A stretch of 64,000 nt of DNA from Reticulascus tulasneorum (lineage: Eukaryota > Ascomycota > Sordariomycetes > Glomerellales > Reticulascaceae). The notes below the pieces were generated by a model, which saw only the letters and a program-made list of their open reading frames with translations, did no database searches and was not told where the DNA came from. The DNA lies in NCBI GenBank assembly GCA_001557505.1, contig LSAX01000002.1:434001-498000 (forward strand). The letters run 5' to 3'. Both the position numbers and the translations under genes were made by a program. Each line of letters starts with the position of its first letter. Within the stretch, counting starts at the first letter, position 1. Positions 1-11,159 of the stretch are shown here, one piece after another.

Positions 1-597
1 CTGGAAAAACAGAAGCCATAGGAATATACGATAATCTCGAGTAGCACTAGTGGGAACAGGAACGAAGGAAGTCTTCTGCGGAAGCAGTGTTTGGCCCTTT
101 TGCGGACTCATTTTGGAGTTGAATATTCTGCGATACCCAAGATACCTGCTTATCGTGTTTAGTTTCAGAATACCCTCGATTCCCCGTGTCTGCGACAGAG
201 ACCATGGCTTGAATAGCCAACGTGACGCTAGGATAGCGTGCCTAAAAGAGTTTAATTGACATGTTTCGTTTGCTCCCTTATTTGCGCCGTTTGCAGTAAC
301 ATCTTGATGTCTGGATTTCGATGCAACATGGGATCGTTTTGGCAGATGCACCTCACATATCGCGTGATTGAGGGAATCATTCTTTTACAATGAGTGGCCC
401 TTAGTGTTGAAATGAGAGTGAAGTATTGCCTCCCCACTACACCTCGTGGAAAGAGAGTGTGTGTATGAGATCTATGGTACGGCAACTCCAAGAGTCTTTC
501 AGACATCCTAATAACATACGTAAATGCAGCTCCGCCAAGTAACCAAAGAGACACAACCGATGGATACGCGTAAGCTAATCTATCATCCACTGCGAGC
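1..597. other. Intergenic, no gene seen
   Basis: Only short open frames without family resemblance, and no RNA gene seen. The right part is the 3' flank of the minus-strand DUF1996 gene. Confidence 0.5.
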
Positions 598-2255
598 TTA
601 CAAGCACTGTGAGTACCAATCATTCGAATATCTTGAGAATAAGTTAGCCACGATATTGAAGCTGATCCTGTGCTCCTGGAGTAGACTGTATTCGTCATAT
701 CTAGAGAGAGCAGTTTTGCGGAAGGGGTAGCGGAAAATAGGTCGAGGTAACTCACTTGCATGTATATGGAGATTGACACACTGTCGGCGAGACCCAACCA
801 GTGCCCCCACATTGTCCATAGTGGGTCTGCTGTGCTCCTGGAGGAGTGGCAGTGGTTGTGGCCGCGGTTGTCGATGACCTGAAAGTGGTTGGGGTTGGGG
901 TTGGGGGGGTAGATGGGATGGCAGGTCCGTCCGATGGAGGATCACCTTGTGGAAGTCGAGAAAGCCCTAGGTCTCATTGTAAGGACTTGAACCCTGATTA
1001 GGAAAACTAGCGGGCCAAGATGACAACTTACATCCTTCCACTTGTTCGGGTGCCGCCTGGCCGACTTTGCAGCCGTTGTACCCACCGGGTTGTTGTACAG
1101 TAAGACCACCAGCAGCGCAGTTCTGGTTGAGAGAACATCCACCATCCAGAGCTCGCTGGAGCGTGTTGCCCTCCCAACCGAACATGTAATCACCGTGGGC
1201 AGCTCCGCCACTGTACTCACGTCCTTGTTAGTTGAGCAATCTTTTGCAGCGGTGTTGAACAAGAGGATGTGGACAGAGAAATTCTTTTTGAGACGTACCC
1301 GAAACCCATCGCCAATACGAATGGCCGTCGGCCGTCTGTCGGCCACATGGCCCGGTTTGCAAACTCTGTTACGTTGAACATGATCTCATACATGAGCTGT
1401 GGGAGCCTGACGGGATGGGTTGATGGGCAAGCACCGCCAGCTCCCCCAGAACTGTACGCAACGTGGCTCTTATGATTAGAGCTATCGAGATTGACACCAT
1501 CCCAGCAACTGCTCATGAAAACATATCAGCGACTTGTCCGATCGTTGTAAGTGGTTCCATCTAGGCACAAAAGAGAGCAGACAACTGAGTACTAACGTGG
1601 GGAATGTGACGGTCTGACGGATCATTTTGCAGGCTGGGTCGGCAGGAATTTCAACTGTGTCGCTTCCCGTGCATGGTGCACCTCCAATGAAGGTGTTTTC
1701 GTTTGTCGAGGTCCAGCACCGATGGCAGATGCTATTCTTGTCAACTAGACTGGGGTCGTTGTTGACGGCATTTCCAGCAACCATTCGGAATCCCTGCAAA
1801 CGGTTAGCGATCAGTGTCAAATCACTTGCAGACTTGGTACTTGCTTTTGCAAAGGCCGTCACTTTTCCACTCGGGATGTAGTACATAGTGATCCCACCGA
1901 CTTGGTTGAGTGCCCCCTGCGGGCCCCCGTTGGCAACCTGTCGGACACGATGGTAACTACCGTTGCTGTGCTGGAAATACATAGCCGCCGTCCAGTAGTT
2001 GGATTTATCCTGAGTGTACGAGCACGAGGTACACGATGAAGCTCCAGAAAGATCATAAGTGAGCGGCATGGCCACCTTGAATGAGTTGCCTCCGACGATC
2101 TGATGGACATGTGGAGTGTACGTGACGTTGGGAAAGACCAGTGGATCAGTGCGCTCGACAACTAGCTGCGAACAAGGAAAACGCAACATTTGTTGGGCAA
2201 GCGCATGGCCTGCGAATGTTAGACCCGCTAGGGCGGCGGTTGGAAGTCCGATCAT
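598..2255 (-). CDS. Secreted DUF1996 protein with C-terminal cellulose-binding module (CBM1)
   Basis: Five exons: complement(598..631, 756..966, 1032..1210, 1299..1508, 1597..2255), 430 aa. The ATG at 2255 opens a signal peptide ([20 protein letters not shown]). The DUF1996 domain follows, with hallmarks [47 protein letters not shown] and, after splicing 967-1031, [12 protein letters not shown] Thr/Pro-rich linker leads to the last 34 residues, a complete CBM1 (HYGQCGG at its start, WYSQCL at the end). The last intron (632-755) interrupts the CBM1, so the module is invisible in any single frame. CBM1 binds crystalline cellulose or chitin; the DUF1996 reaction is unknown to me. I infer an extracellular cell-wall or plant-polymer protein. 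All four junctions restore family-conserved sequence in phase; the 124-nt last intron is the least certain boundary. Confidence 0.88.
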
Positions 2256-3779
2256 CGTCGAATGCGATGGATTCGATCTCTAGAGCTGGTGATGCACCGC
2301 AAGCTCGCTGGTTGATAGCCCTGGAATACGAAATGTGTTTTCTGTTGCTATTGATCGAATACACCATCAGAGACATTGAGCAGACCGAAGCTATATAAAT
2401 GGAAAGGTAGGTAATATTCCCCTACTGGATATTCGCAACAAAAGGCTTGCTACATTTGGCAATCGTGGAAAGAAACGTTCCGGTGTGGCCAACGATTACC
2501 ATGGTAGGTACACACAAACTCCCCGTAGCTCTCAGTGATTGCAACTCAACGTTTCATTTTTAAAATTCACATGCATACGAGCGGCGGATAGGAACTTGAC
2601 AGGACCAGGAATCTTAGCAAATTTTCATTGAAACCCAACTCCACACAGCCAACTGCTTGCTAATAGGATAGCATCTGTTGACTGTCAAGCCTAGAATGTT
2701 CTGTATCATCCGGCTAGCCTCTTAGCGGAACGTTGCTTGGAAAATACTATCATCACCTTAATACACGACATGGCTTACTTGGAGGCAACTGGACTTTGTT
2801 GATGACGGTGGCAAGGGTAGCCTCACGTAGAGGATATCCTAATTTGTGCCTGCTTTTTTCATCTTTGGAAAGGCCATACATAGTATTAAGATCCGGTATA
2901 TAACCTGAAAGTTCCTGTGCTCTTGTTAGTAGGCATGCAGGCGTAAAGTACGGGCAATCTGACTTAAGATGTTCATAACCTGGATCTCGGGCCTCTGCTT
3001 TTGGGGGGGGCGAACTTATTAACCAGACGAAATAGGTAATTAGCCGGTGATTGGGTTGAAAACCTAAACTGGTTAGTGAGCGAGCTCCAATAGGCCCGTT
3101 TTTAAACACCCTCGTTTCTACCCCGCCATTTTTGACGTGCATCGCCTCTTTCTTAGTGCCCGCCAACGAGAACACATGGCCAGAAATGGATGGCATCCAA
3201 ATTTGGATCATCATTTGGAGGCTCCATTTGGAGTCTCTCCATTGCCGTGCACAAAGTCCGTATGACTCGTCTTGTAATGGCGGTCCAGTACAGTTCTCCT
3301 ACATGCGACCTAGGTATCTATGAACATGCTCGCTTGCACAGAACAAGTGGTCTTGCTCGCTCGGCACCAAATGTTTTGCGCCGGCGTGGAAGTTCCGAAG
3401 ATGGTCCGACAGCTACCGGACCAGAGGACTGCGATGTCCTAGGGCTTATAAGGACTGGGGAAAGGTGTAGGGTGGATGGAAATGTCAAGGGAAAAGCTTC
3501 ATCTCTCTCCTAAACCAATTATTTTGGAATGAAGTCAAGATGAAGAAGCACAAGGGGGTGGGACGTACTCTTTTTACTTACTACGGTACTACGGTAGTCT
3601 TACAGGTGGGTCCGAAGTAAGGACAAGAAAGAACGACTGGGGGCCGAAGTGGAGGGTGGATGGATGGGCATGTCACATATCAAAGAAAGCCGCACTTTTA
3701 CTTCATTCGGAAGTGGACATGGATGATGATGATCCGTATTGCACGTAGCTAACAAAATATTCTCGGATGTGTCACAACT
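2256..3779. other. Intergenic spacer, no supported gene
   Basis: Holds the promoter side of the DUF1996 gene. A 153-codon minus-strand frame at 2753-3214 shows no family resemblance and no good splice partner. Short G-runs occur near 3003 and a small ACTACGGTAGT-like repeat near 3585. Nothing else could be supported. Confidence 0.4.
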
Positions 3780-4640
3780 ATGCCATCACCTGACCTGAAA
3801 GCACTTTTGGGCAGCGACTGAAGACGCCGATTCGCGTTTCGTTCCCAACCCGGAGCACCCTCGTATGTCTTCAGTGCCCCTATATCCTTACCCATAGTAA
3901 CTTGAGCGTCTGGTAGAACGCCATCACCTGCGGCCCGACTGAGCCGAGTGCTCTTGAATCGAATATGGAGAAGATTGGGTACCCCGTAGCCTCCAATTGC
4001 AACGAGAGATCATGCGACCGCTGCAATGATAACGGTAGCGGGCGACAGCAGCGACGAGATGACTCCATACTGTAAGACGGCGCGGGCGTTGGACATCACC
4101 GGGCAGCCGGAGCCTGCAAGAGGTTGCCAAGAGCCCCCAGCCGTGCTAGTGCGTAATGAACTCCCCGCTGTCTCTCGGAACCCAGACCCAAGCTACTTAA
4201 ATTAAGTCCCAGCCCTCCAACACGTGCATCGGAGCATATATTAATTATGGAGCATGGACGTGGCTTCGCGGCCGACCTGGTAGTTATACAAAGATCAATT
4301 GGGTCGACCAAAGATTGCCCCGTGAGGCTGGGGTACCGTCGTTGCAGGGAGTGACTCTTGTGTTCGGTACTTGAAAAAGGGTTCGCCGCACTCATCCGCT
4401 AGCAATTAACAACTGCTGTGACCTTCCTCGGGGTCGTGGCTCCGACTTACTGATGCCGTCAACACACAATTTGAGGCACCTCGGGACTCTGCCATGTGGC
4501 GTCGTTGCAGCTCTCGCGCCAGTATTGGCCAGCGGCGTAGCAGAGGCCGCTGGGATTGGCAAGTATCGGCGGAGCTTCTGCAGCACATGCTGGCGCGACC
4601 AATGCCAATATTGAACGGCTGATATAGGTATGTAGCTGTT
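3780..4640 (-). pseudogene. Probable decayed gene of a Cys-rich ectodomain / transmembrane protein
   Basis: On the minus strand, about 4632-4487 reads like the start of a fungal secreted or membrane protein: hydrophobic stretch, AEAPPILANPSGLCY, ESCNDATWQSP. The frame then shifts by one base at about 4480-4486 and continues as CLKLCVDGIS, followed by a consensus donor GTAAGT (4445-4450). Farther on, VTPCNDGT appears at 4332-4352. A hydrophobic stretch at about 4020-4065 looks like a transmembrane helix but is cut by an in-frame TGA. The order (Cys-rich N-terminus, TPC.DGT, TM helix, polar tail) resembles a family of fungal single-pass surface proteins that I recall only loosely. The frameshift and stop argue for decay, though a sequencing error or mis-guessed introns could mimic this. 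Confidence 0.35.
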
Positions 4641-5400
4641 GTCTATCGCGTCTTTCAGGAGCTGACGGTCGGCGCCGTTCGGGACGGAGCCATTGACGGC
4701 GCGAGATGTAGCGAGGACGAGGAGGAGGCCAGTTCAGACGTGTATGGTAGGAGATTGCAGTCGATCGTGTGTCGTCCGACAATATCTGAGCACTGCGTAG
4801 AAATAAAGAGCTGCTACGGTCCCATGCTCAGGTGGCCTAGCTATCACTGCGAGATCGCATTGCGTTAATCAGCCATCTGTTCGGGACGCCTCACGCGATT
4901 TTGTCCTCGCATTCTCACGCAATCACTCGATTGGCAACGCTTGGTTAGGTGTTTTGATATTGGAAGGTTGAGAGCCTTGCAGGATGGATATGAATCTGTG
5001 GACATAGCCAACCCAGAGAGTATCTAGAAAACGGGAACCCATGCCCAAACCCCAACTGGTAGCCTGTACTGAGCAAATACGTACTGGCCATTCATGAATG
5101 GGTGCCCGGGCATTTAAAGTACCGAGTGGGCTTATATACAGTGCACAACAAGATCCTTTAAACTATAATTCATCGAACATTCAGCTTGAATGCATTTGAA
5201 TCAGATTTGGTCTTGATGCCAAAGGAATTTTCGAGATCCGCTCCCCAGGTGAGGTGAGATGGTCCGTGCATCGTCGGCGCTCGGCGGCTTTCATGCCGAG
5301 GATTCAGAAAAATTTCAAGCCTTCCATTTCCTACCAAAACCCCCCCACCATCTGAATAGCTTCGCAACCAAACCTCCAAGGTTTCACGAAATCCAAAACC
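4641..5400. other. Intergenic, upstream region of the L1-domain gene
   Basis: No gene seen. A C/A-rich stretch (5330-5400) just before the ATG at 5401 looks like a fungal 5' UTR. Confidence 0.45.
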
Positions 5401-6712
5401 ATGTCGCCATCCAAAGAAGTTGCTGTCACATCGCAGGGTGTAACAGCTTCAATTGACTCCGCACAGGTCAGTGGGCCGCTTCCGTCCCGAGCAGGGTGTC
5501 CCCTTTGCTAACATTGGCACAGACGCTGAAAGCCTCCAAAGCACTTCTGGCATTCATCAAGAAGGCAGCAAAGCAAAAGGCCGCCAAGTCTGACAAGAAG
5601 AATCTTCTCGACGATCCGGAAGATGAAGAAAGCTCAACAGCCGAGATGCCCATCTGGCTCACCCTGACCACAAAGAGACACATTGCCGACAGCCACCGAC
5701 TGAAACCTAGCAAAATCTCCCTTCCTCACCCTCTGAATGCAGACGAAACAACGATATGTCTAATAAGCGCCTCGCCGCAACGCTCATACAAAAACCTCAT
5801 AGGATCAGATGCATTTCCCGCGGAGTTGAGAGAGCGGATCACGCGAGTGATCGATATTGGGAAATTGAAGTCGAAGTACGGACAGTATGAAGCGCAGCGA
5901 AAGCTTTACTCGGAGCACGACCTCTTTCTTGTATGTTGGCAGTCCATGACCTTGCTATCTCTTTCTAACTCGTGTTTCTCAGGGTGATGACCGGATTATA
6001 AACCGCCTGCCAAAAATTCTTGGTAGCACCTTCTACAAGACCACCACCAAGCGTCCAATCCCCGTCAGTCTACAAGCGAAGGCGGCAAGAGTCGATGGCA
6101 AGCGAACCAAGCGACAAAAGGGAGGAGATGCTGTCAGTGCTGTCAATGCGGGCACACCTGCCGAGATCGCGGCCGAGATTGAAAAGGCGATCGGTTCTGC
6201 ACTGGTTAGCCTGACACCGACGACCAACACGGCTGTTCGAGTGGGATACGGGGGCTTCACTCCGGAGAAACTCGCTGCCAACGTCGAAGCTGTGGCTAAA
6301 GCATTGATAGAGAAGCATGTTCCTCAGAAGTGGCAGAACGTCAGAAGTATTTACATCAAAGGTTTGTCACTCTTGCTCCCTTCAAAAGGTCTTCTTCTAA
6401 TAATGCGAAGGACCGGAAACCGCCGCTTTGCCTGTTTGGTTGACCGATGAGCTATGGCTGGAGGAGAAGGATGTCGTGGCAGATGGCAGCGAGGAAGCAA
6501 AGGCAATCAAGGAGAAGCCAAACGTTGGCAAGAAACGGAAGTCGCTCGGAGCGACTGCTGATGAGACAGCACCGGCGACGAAGAAAGCCAAGAAAGGCAA
6601 GAAGGAAAAGCTGCCAGAGGCAAATGATGACAAGCTGGATATGCAAATCGCGGAGCAAAAGGCGAAGCTCAAGAAACAGAAGGCGAAGGCGAAGGCGGCA
6701 ATGGATGAATAG
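5401..6712 (+). CDS. utp30: Ribosomal L1 domain-containing ribosome-biogenesis protein (Utp30/Cic1-like)
   Basis: Four exons: 5401..5466, 5523..5930, 5983..6361, 6411..6712, 384 aa. The ATG at 5401 begins MSPSKEV and follows a C/A-rich leader. Residues from about 23 to 265 match the L1-domain ribosome-biogenesis pattern: MPIWLTLTTKRH, LPHPL, RITRVIDIGKLKSKY, LFLGDDRIINRLPKILG across an intron, VRVGYGGFTPEKLAANV and SIYIKGPETAALPVW across the last intron. The tail (about 300-384) is Lys/Ala-rich, KK.KKGKK-like, and probably a nucleolar targeting and RNA-binding coiled region. Yeast Utp30 belongs to the 90S/SSU processome and the paralogue Cic1 works on pre-60S; sequence alone does not separate the two here. 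The gene converges on the thioesterase gene with 169 nt between stops. Confidence 0.88.
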
Positions 6713-6881
6713 GGTGATAATACCAGATACCATGCACCAAAGCGGCGTTTGGCGTTGCGTCAGAGCAAATCGGATAGAAAAATCAACTGCGATTTCGAGG
6801 ATATCAAATTTCCCTAGTATACAATCTGCCATAAGCCCGTGTGCCCATGCGGCTTTTTTCCGTTCACTTCACTGCCTCAAC

Positions 6882-7938
6882 CTAGAGCTCTGAAGACCAG
6901 ACCGCGCTGCGAGATTTGAAAGTCTTCTTGAATGGACCGAAGAAGTCTTCCATGGTCTCGTTCAACGACTTCTCGGTAATCTGCATATGATCTCCTGGAA
7001 CTTCCTGGAAAATCAATCCACCCTTACGGTCCAACTCTCTCAGACCCAGCCAATCCTCCGTGTATAGCTTGCTCGCACGGAGCGGAGTGCTTGACGTCCC
7101 ATTCACCTCCTCAAACCATGCTGTCTCCTTTGGAATGACAGTTGTGTCGTCCGCGAACATTATCATCACAAAGTTGACCAACTTCGCAATATTGGCCTTG
7201 TACGTCACATTCTTCAACTCCCGCTCGTTATTGATATCTGCCAGGAAATTTGAGTTCTCCAGGTACTTTTCATACTCCGACGCCTCAGGATCTCGATAGT
7301 ACTGCGCCGGCACGAGTCGGTTCTGCACGAATGCCGACCACGTATTGAACCGCAACAGCGCCATCGCCCCCTTGCATAGATAATCCGAGTCGCCGCAGGC
7401 CCTGAAGCGGACGATACCGTTATGCTGGCTGCCGTACGTCACGAGACTTCGGACGGGAGGGAAGTTGCAGCGCTCGACGTAGCCGCGGAGGAATTGCCCG
7501 CCCTGGCTGAAGCCGATGGCGTCGATGGCGGGGGCTGTGGAGAGGATGGGATGCGAGGCGAGTTCTTCGCAGATTTGGGCGACCTGTGTCGTCACGTTGC
7601 CGAAGAAGGTTGCGGAGCGGTCGCTGTTGGCGTCGGTGCCGATCTTGACAGTGTAAACAAAGGTGCCGGGGTTAATAGCTTCTGCGAGCTCGCCGATCTC
7701 CTTGATGCCATCTCCGTCGTATGAATCGCCGAGGCCTGGAGAGGGCTTGTTAGTGGATGGACTCAGAAATATGAACGAGGGCGTTGGGATAGATCTTGAA
7801 AGCCTTACCATGCCAGATAACCAGTGGTAGAGGAGTATCGTCGTCATCGTCGTTTGAGAGGGGACGCTGCGACGCTGAGTATGCCCTGCTCGCAACAGAC
7901 CCGAGGGTCAGCACCCTCAGAAGAGCTCCGGTCTTCAT
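6882..7938 (-). CDS. ppt1: Palmitoyl-protein thioesterase 1
   Basis: Two exons: complement(6882..7735, 7809..7938), 327 aa, near the usual 280-330 for the family. Residues 1-22 form a secretion/lysosome-type signal, followed by an Asp run and LPLVIWHG, split by the intron and continued by LGDSYD. The catalytic triad can be placed from the family pattern: Ser120 in GFSQGG, Asp229 or 230 in FADDTTVIP, and His283 in PGDHMQ. GSQHNGI is also typical. The enzyme removes thioester-linked fatty acyl groups from S-acylated proteins or peptides in the vacuole/lysosome. The gene is single copy in this window, with no odd features. Confidence 0.93.
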
Positions 7939-8674
7939 CGTTGAGGTAACACAGTTTTGCTATTGTGGCGTATAAAGAAGACCAGATCTGGTTCTTGGAT
8001 AGGTAGCTTCAAAGAGTGTTGGCTGGAGCTGACGACACCCTCCGTGAGTCCGTGAGGCTGGGTGAAGCTGTGTCCCGCTTCAGCTTCCCATTGGCCACAA
8101 AAGCGGCAGCGGATTAATGATACTCCTTTTGTTCCCTCACGCTAATCATGCAGAGTGGTCCGAGCGCCTCTTGCAGAGTACCGCGTTAGATTTAACTCCA
8201 TAGCTTCCTTGAGATAAAAACAATTCTCCTTCATGCTTCAATAACCTGTGATTCTGTGCCATCGAAAGGCTTGTGCAGGCCAGCCAACTCATGATGCGAT
8301 TCGGAGCTCGGCATACGCAGTCATGCTCTTACTGACACTCGACATGCCAAGGCCCCTCGACACTGTATTCGCGGCCATGAAACAGGTGCAGCAAGTGCTG
8401 GTGGGGAAGCCCGGGTATCAAGATGATCTCCTGTTTCAAGCCAGGAGAGAGGCAAGGGTAGCCAACCACGCCTAAGGATGAAAGATGTGGCTCATAGAAC
8501 CCTGACGTCGATCAGCCGATCATTGGGAGGCCGTTGACCATAAGTATGGCAGCGACCCCAACAGACGACTACCAGTCTTCCTACCCTCAGACGCCCTTTC
8601 AATCACACAGGCTTGTGGTAGAGATCTGCTGATCCAACTCTCTCAATCTTCCTTCTGCTGTCATCTCTTCCAAG
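7939..8674. other. Intergenic between ppt1 and a small secreted peptide gene
   Basis: Contains the ppt1 promoter side. A 75-codon plus-strand frame at 8248-8475 has no signal peptide and no family resemblance, and is not called. The segment 8590-8674 is C/T-rich, like a 5' leader for the ATG at 8675. Confidence 0.4.
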
Positions 8675-8845
8675 ATGCATCTGTCTTCTCTTCTTCTTGC
8701 ATTGCTTCCCGCTGTGGCATTCGCTGCTCCTTATCAACCTCTCAAGATCCCGACTCTCGATCCCGGTGTCGAAGCGCCAGATGTGCCTCGAATCACTCGT
8801 CGAGTCTTGGAGTCCCACGTCGAGACTTTAGAGTCAGCTCAATGA
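8675..8845 (+). CDS. Small secreted peptide, 56 aa, with a dibasic site
   Basis: The ATG at 8675 opens a clean signal peptide (MHLSSLLLALLPAVAFA). About 39 residues remain: a Pro-rich stretch, then ITRR followed by VLESHVETLESAQ and a TGA at 8843-8845. There are no cysteines. The Arg-Arg pair is a possible Kex2 processing site. The preceding 80 nt are C/T-rich with a CAAG context before the ATG, as in fungal leaders. I do not recognise a family. The frame could also be the first exon of a longer gene, but no convincing downstream exon was found in 8846-9800. Confidence 0.45.
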   Translation: MHLSSLLLALLPAVAFAAPYQPLKIPTLDPGVEAPDVPRITRRVLESHVETLESAQ

Positions 8846-9869
8846 TAGACGCGGGGAAGCTGTATGACGGTTGCCGTGTCCTTGCTCTTCTGGTTGAGCT
8901 CTTGCATACAGCCCTGGACTGCCAGCCGCCTTGCGAGCACGCGTCCTCTGAGTCGTCGCCTCTACGCCGTTTCGAATTAGAACCAGTGGGTATGTCTTGT
9001 CGACATCTTCCTTTCTTCTCCGCAGCCATGGCGACATGCAAACCCGCGACATTTTCCAAGATGGCATTGGGGATAATGTGAAAACCTACCATATAGTGCT
9101 CCATGTCACCCCACCTCGACCTGTCCGAGATGACCAATTTGGATTATATCGCTGACGTTGTTGTCGATAGGCAACACGAAACTCATGTTGCCAAAGCTGT
9201 TGCACAGCACGCTGGTGTCATATTGCGTGGCCGACCCCCTGACGGGTCAGGGGACACGAACCTGTTTGTCCGTACTTGCTTTTAGATGGATTTTGTCGAT
9301 TTGCTCACGGGGTCTCTGGTCTGTAGGGGATCGTGGGGTACGTACCGGTATGAACAGGGCAAATGTACGTACCGTATAGCAAGCAGTTAGGGTGTGGGGT
9401 GAATGGCATATCAACAAATTGCTTAGCGATTTGGATATCTTAACTTAGCGCGAAGAATATTCCCACCCGCGCGACCGTTACAGCGTGCTTGCCCTTCGCA
9501 ACTGCGCCTCCTGACCTTCCGAACAATCTCTGCAGCAAACAGTCTCCAGCCTTTGCCCAGCTCCCCAAGATCTCCAGAGGCAATTTTGCATGTCCTGTAT
9601 CTCTTGGGCATCTTGAGCATTAGCAACAGCTGTCGTTGTTCGTCATTCCATTCTCTCACTACAGACTTCAATAGAAGTTTGTAGAGCTTCTTTCATTCAC
9701 CTGCTTCGCACCCTTCCGTCGCAGCACATCTCAACCTCCCTCGAACTCTCACGTCCAAGCCTCTCCAACGGAGGATCCTGTTTCACAATCAAGTTACGCT
9801 ACCAGCGTCATAGGTTTACGGTACAGAACAAGAAATCTGTCCAGCCGCAGCAACGCGGACATACGAGAG
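8846..9869. other. Intergenic; upstream leader of the 9870 ORF
   Basis: Minus-strand open frames at 8793-9137 and 8834-9067 have no recognisable domain. The last 170 nt (9700-9869) are C/T- and CA-rich, resembling a 5' UTR for the gene starting at 9870. No RNA gene or repeat was seen. Confidence 0.4.
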
Positions 9870-11159
9870 ATGGCACCATCTACCCCTAAAAAGAGCTTGA
9901 CGGGGGCAGCAAAAGCTCCTGTGACATCTCTCCGGCAGGCCATCACTGCAAAGGACGGGGAGCATGAGGTCGCCCTGAATACCAATCGACATCCCGCTGT
10001 TGATTCGATCCCAACACATAAGATTGAGGAAATTCAGGGCTCAATGTCCGCTACCCGGCATCATACCCCTACTGATTTGACTGGAGGATCAAACGACGTG
10101 AATCTCAACCTAGCAACCGCAGAAATCCATCGTTCGGCCGAGGCTGTGGTTTTCTCGCCTTCGCATTCAACACTGCCACCTGGTCGAGAAGCGTTTGCTT
10201 CGGTTCCATCTACTGGCAGAGGAGTCCCCTTGGGTCTCAGAATGACGCCATGCAACCCTAGTACGGGCGATGATGGTACACGTGCCACGATGCGTGCCCT
10301 GGACCCCCTGCGCTACCGCCCCCCTACCATTGATGATATTGTTGAAGTTGTGCGACTTCATATCAAAGGCGAAAATGTTCTGGTTTTTATTGCGCGAGAC
10401 CATTTGGCCATGCCACCGCGCCTGCGGCTGAGGGCTCAATTGGTGCCACAAGTTAACGTGGGATTTGACGAATCAGATCCCCAACCAGGCCCCACCACGC
10501 CACCTCGGCAATCGCCAAAAGGCTCCGCTTTGGACATTTACATTCCAGCCTTGGAACAAATTGGCTACCCTCTTTTTCCAATGATCAATATTCAGCTCCA
10601 TTTCTTGACTAAAGACGCAACCCTCGTGCTACCTCTAGAACCTGCCGGGGTGATTTTCGAAGATTGGAAGTGGTTTCGGGGCCGATCCACTGCTTCCTCA
10701 GTAGCTGTTTATTCATCAGCTGTGTCTTCAGTAGCTGATGAAGGCGGCAATCGCAATTTCCCAGGGAAGACAAGCAAGTCGCTGCCCGACCCGCGTATTG
10801 TGTTTCCAGAACGCGGCGAACAGTCCCAGGAAGTCTTGAACCCCTCCCGTCTGAGATCTCAGTCTCTCACGCGCACACCCCACGAAAGCGCCGAAAAGAC
10901 TCGTAGTCTTCCCGGCACCCCCAAGCTTTCCGCAGCTGATCCACTCGAACGATCGACCTGCTCCAACCATCTCGGATTCGACCGTCCCGAGCTCGAGCCC
11001 CAATCCTCCGAACCTTTAGCCATCCGAAGTTCAGCTTCATGCATTGATCAAGCTTTACAAGGAGCCAGCTCTGGAAGACACGAACATGGCGCCTTCGGTC
11101 GCGAAAGTCCCCTTGACCCCCGCGACTGCCACGCCCGCCGAGTCACTCGGAGCAACTGA
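9870..11159 (+). CDS. Hypothetical protein, 429 aa, overlapping the start of ctk2
   Basis: One uninterrupted frame of 430 codons from an ATG in good context (GAGAGATGGCACC). It starts MAPSTPKKSLTG and is Ser/Pro/Thr-rich. A more structured middle, about residues 145-275, holds DPLRYRPPTIDDIVEVVRL, LDIYIPALEQIGYPLFPMI and AGVIFEDWKWF. No family is recognised. The last 74 nt lie inside the first exon of ctk2 in another frame on the same strand, which is unusual for a fungal gene. So the 3' end is doubtful: an unseen intron near 10.7-11.0 kb may shorten the gene or join it to ctk2. The length makes chance unlikely, and a C/T-rich leader lies upstream. Confidence 0.5.
   Translation: MAPSTPKKSLTGAAKAPVTSLRQAITAKDGEHEVALNTNRHPAVDSIPTHKIEEIQGSMSATRHHTPTDLTGGSNDVNLNLATAEIHRSAEAVVFSPSHSTLPPGREAFASVPSTGRGVPLGLRMTPCNPSTGDDGTRATMRALDPLRYRPPTIDDIVEVVRLHIKGENVLVFIARDHLAMPPRLRLRAQLVPQVNVGFDESDPQPGPTTPPRQSPKGSALDIYIPALEQIGYPLFPMINIQLHFLTKDATLVLPLEPAGVIFEDWKWFRGRSTASSVAVYSSAVSSVADEGGNRNFPGKTSKSLPDPRIVFPERGEQSQEVLNPSRLRSQSLTRTPHESAEKTRSLPGTPKLSAADPLERSTCSNHLGFDRPELEPQSSEPLAIRSSASCIDQALQGASSGRHEHGAFGRESPLDPRDCHARRVTRSN

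Noticed and set aside
2753..3214. 153-codon minus-strand ORF
   Set aside because: No recognisable domain, signal peptide or convincing splice partner.
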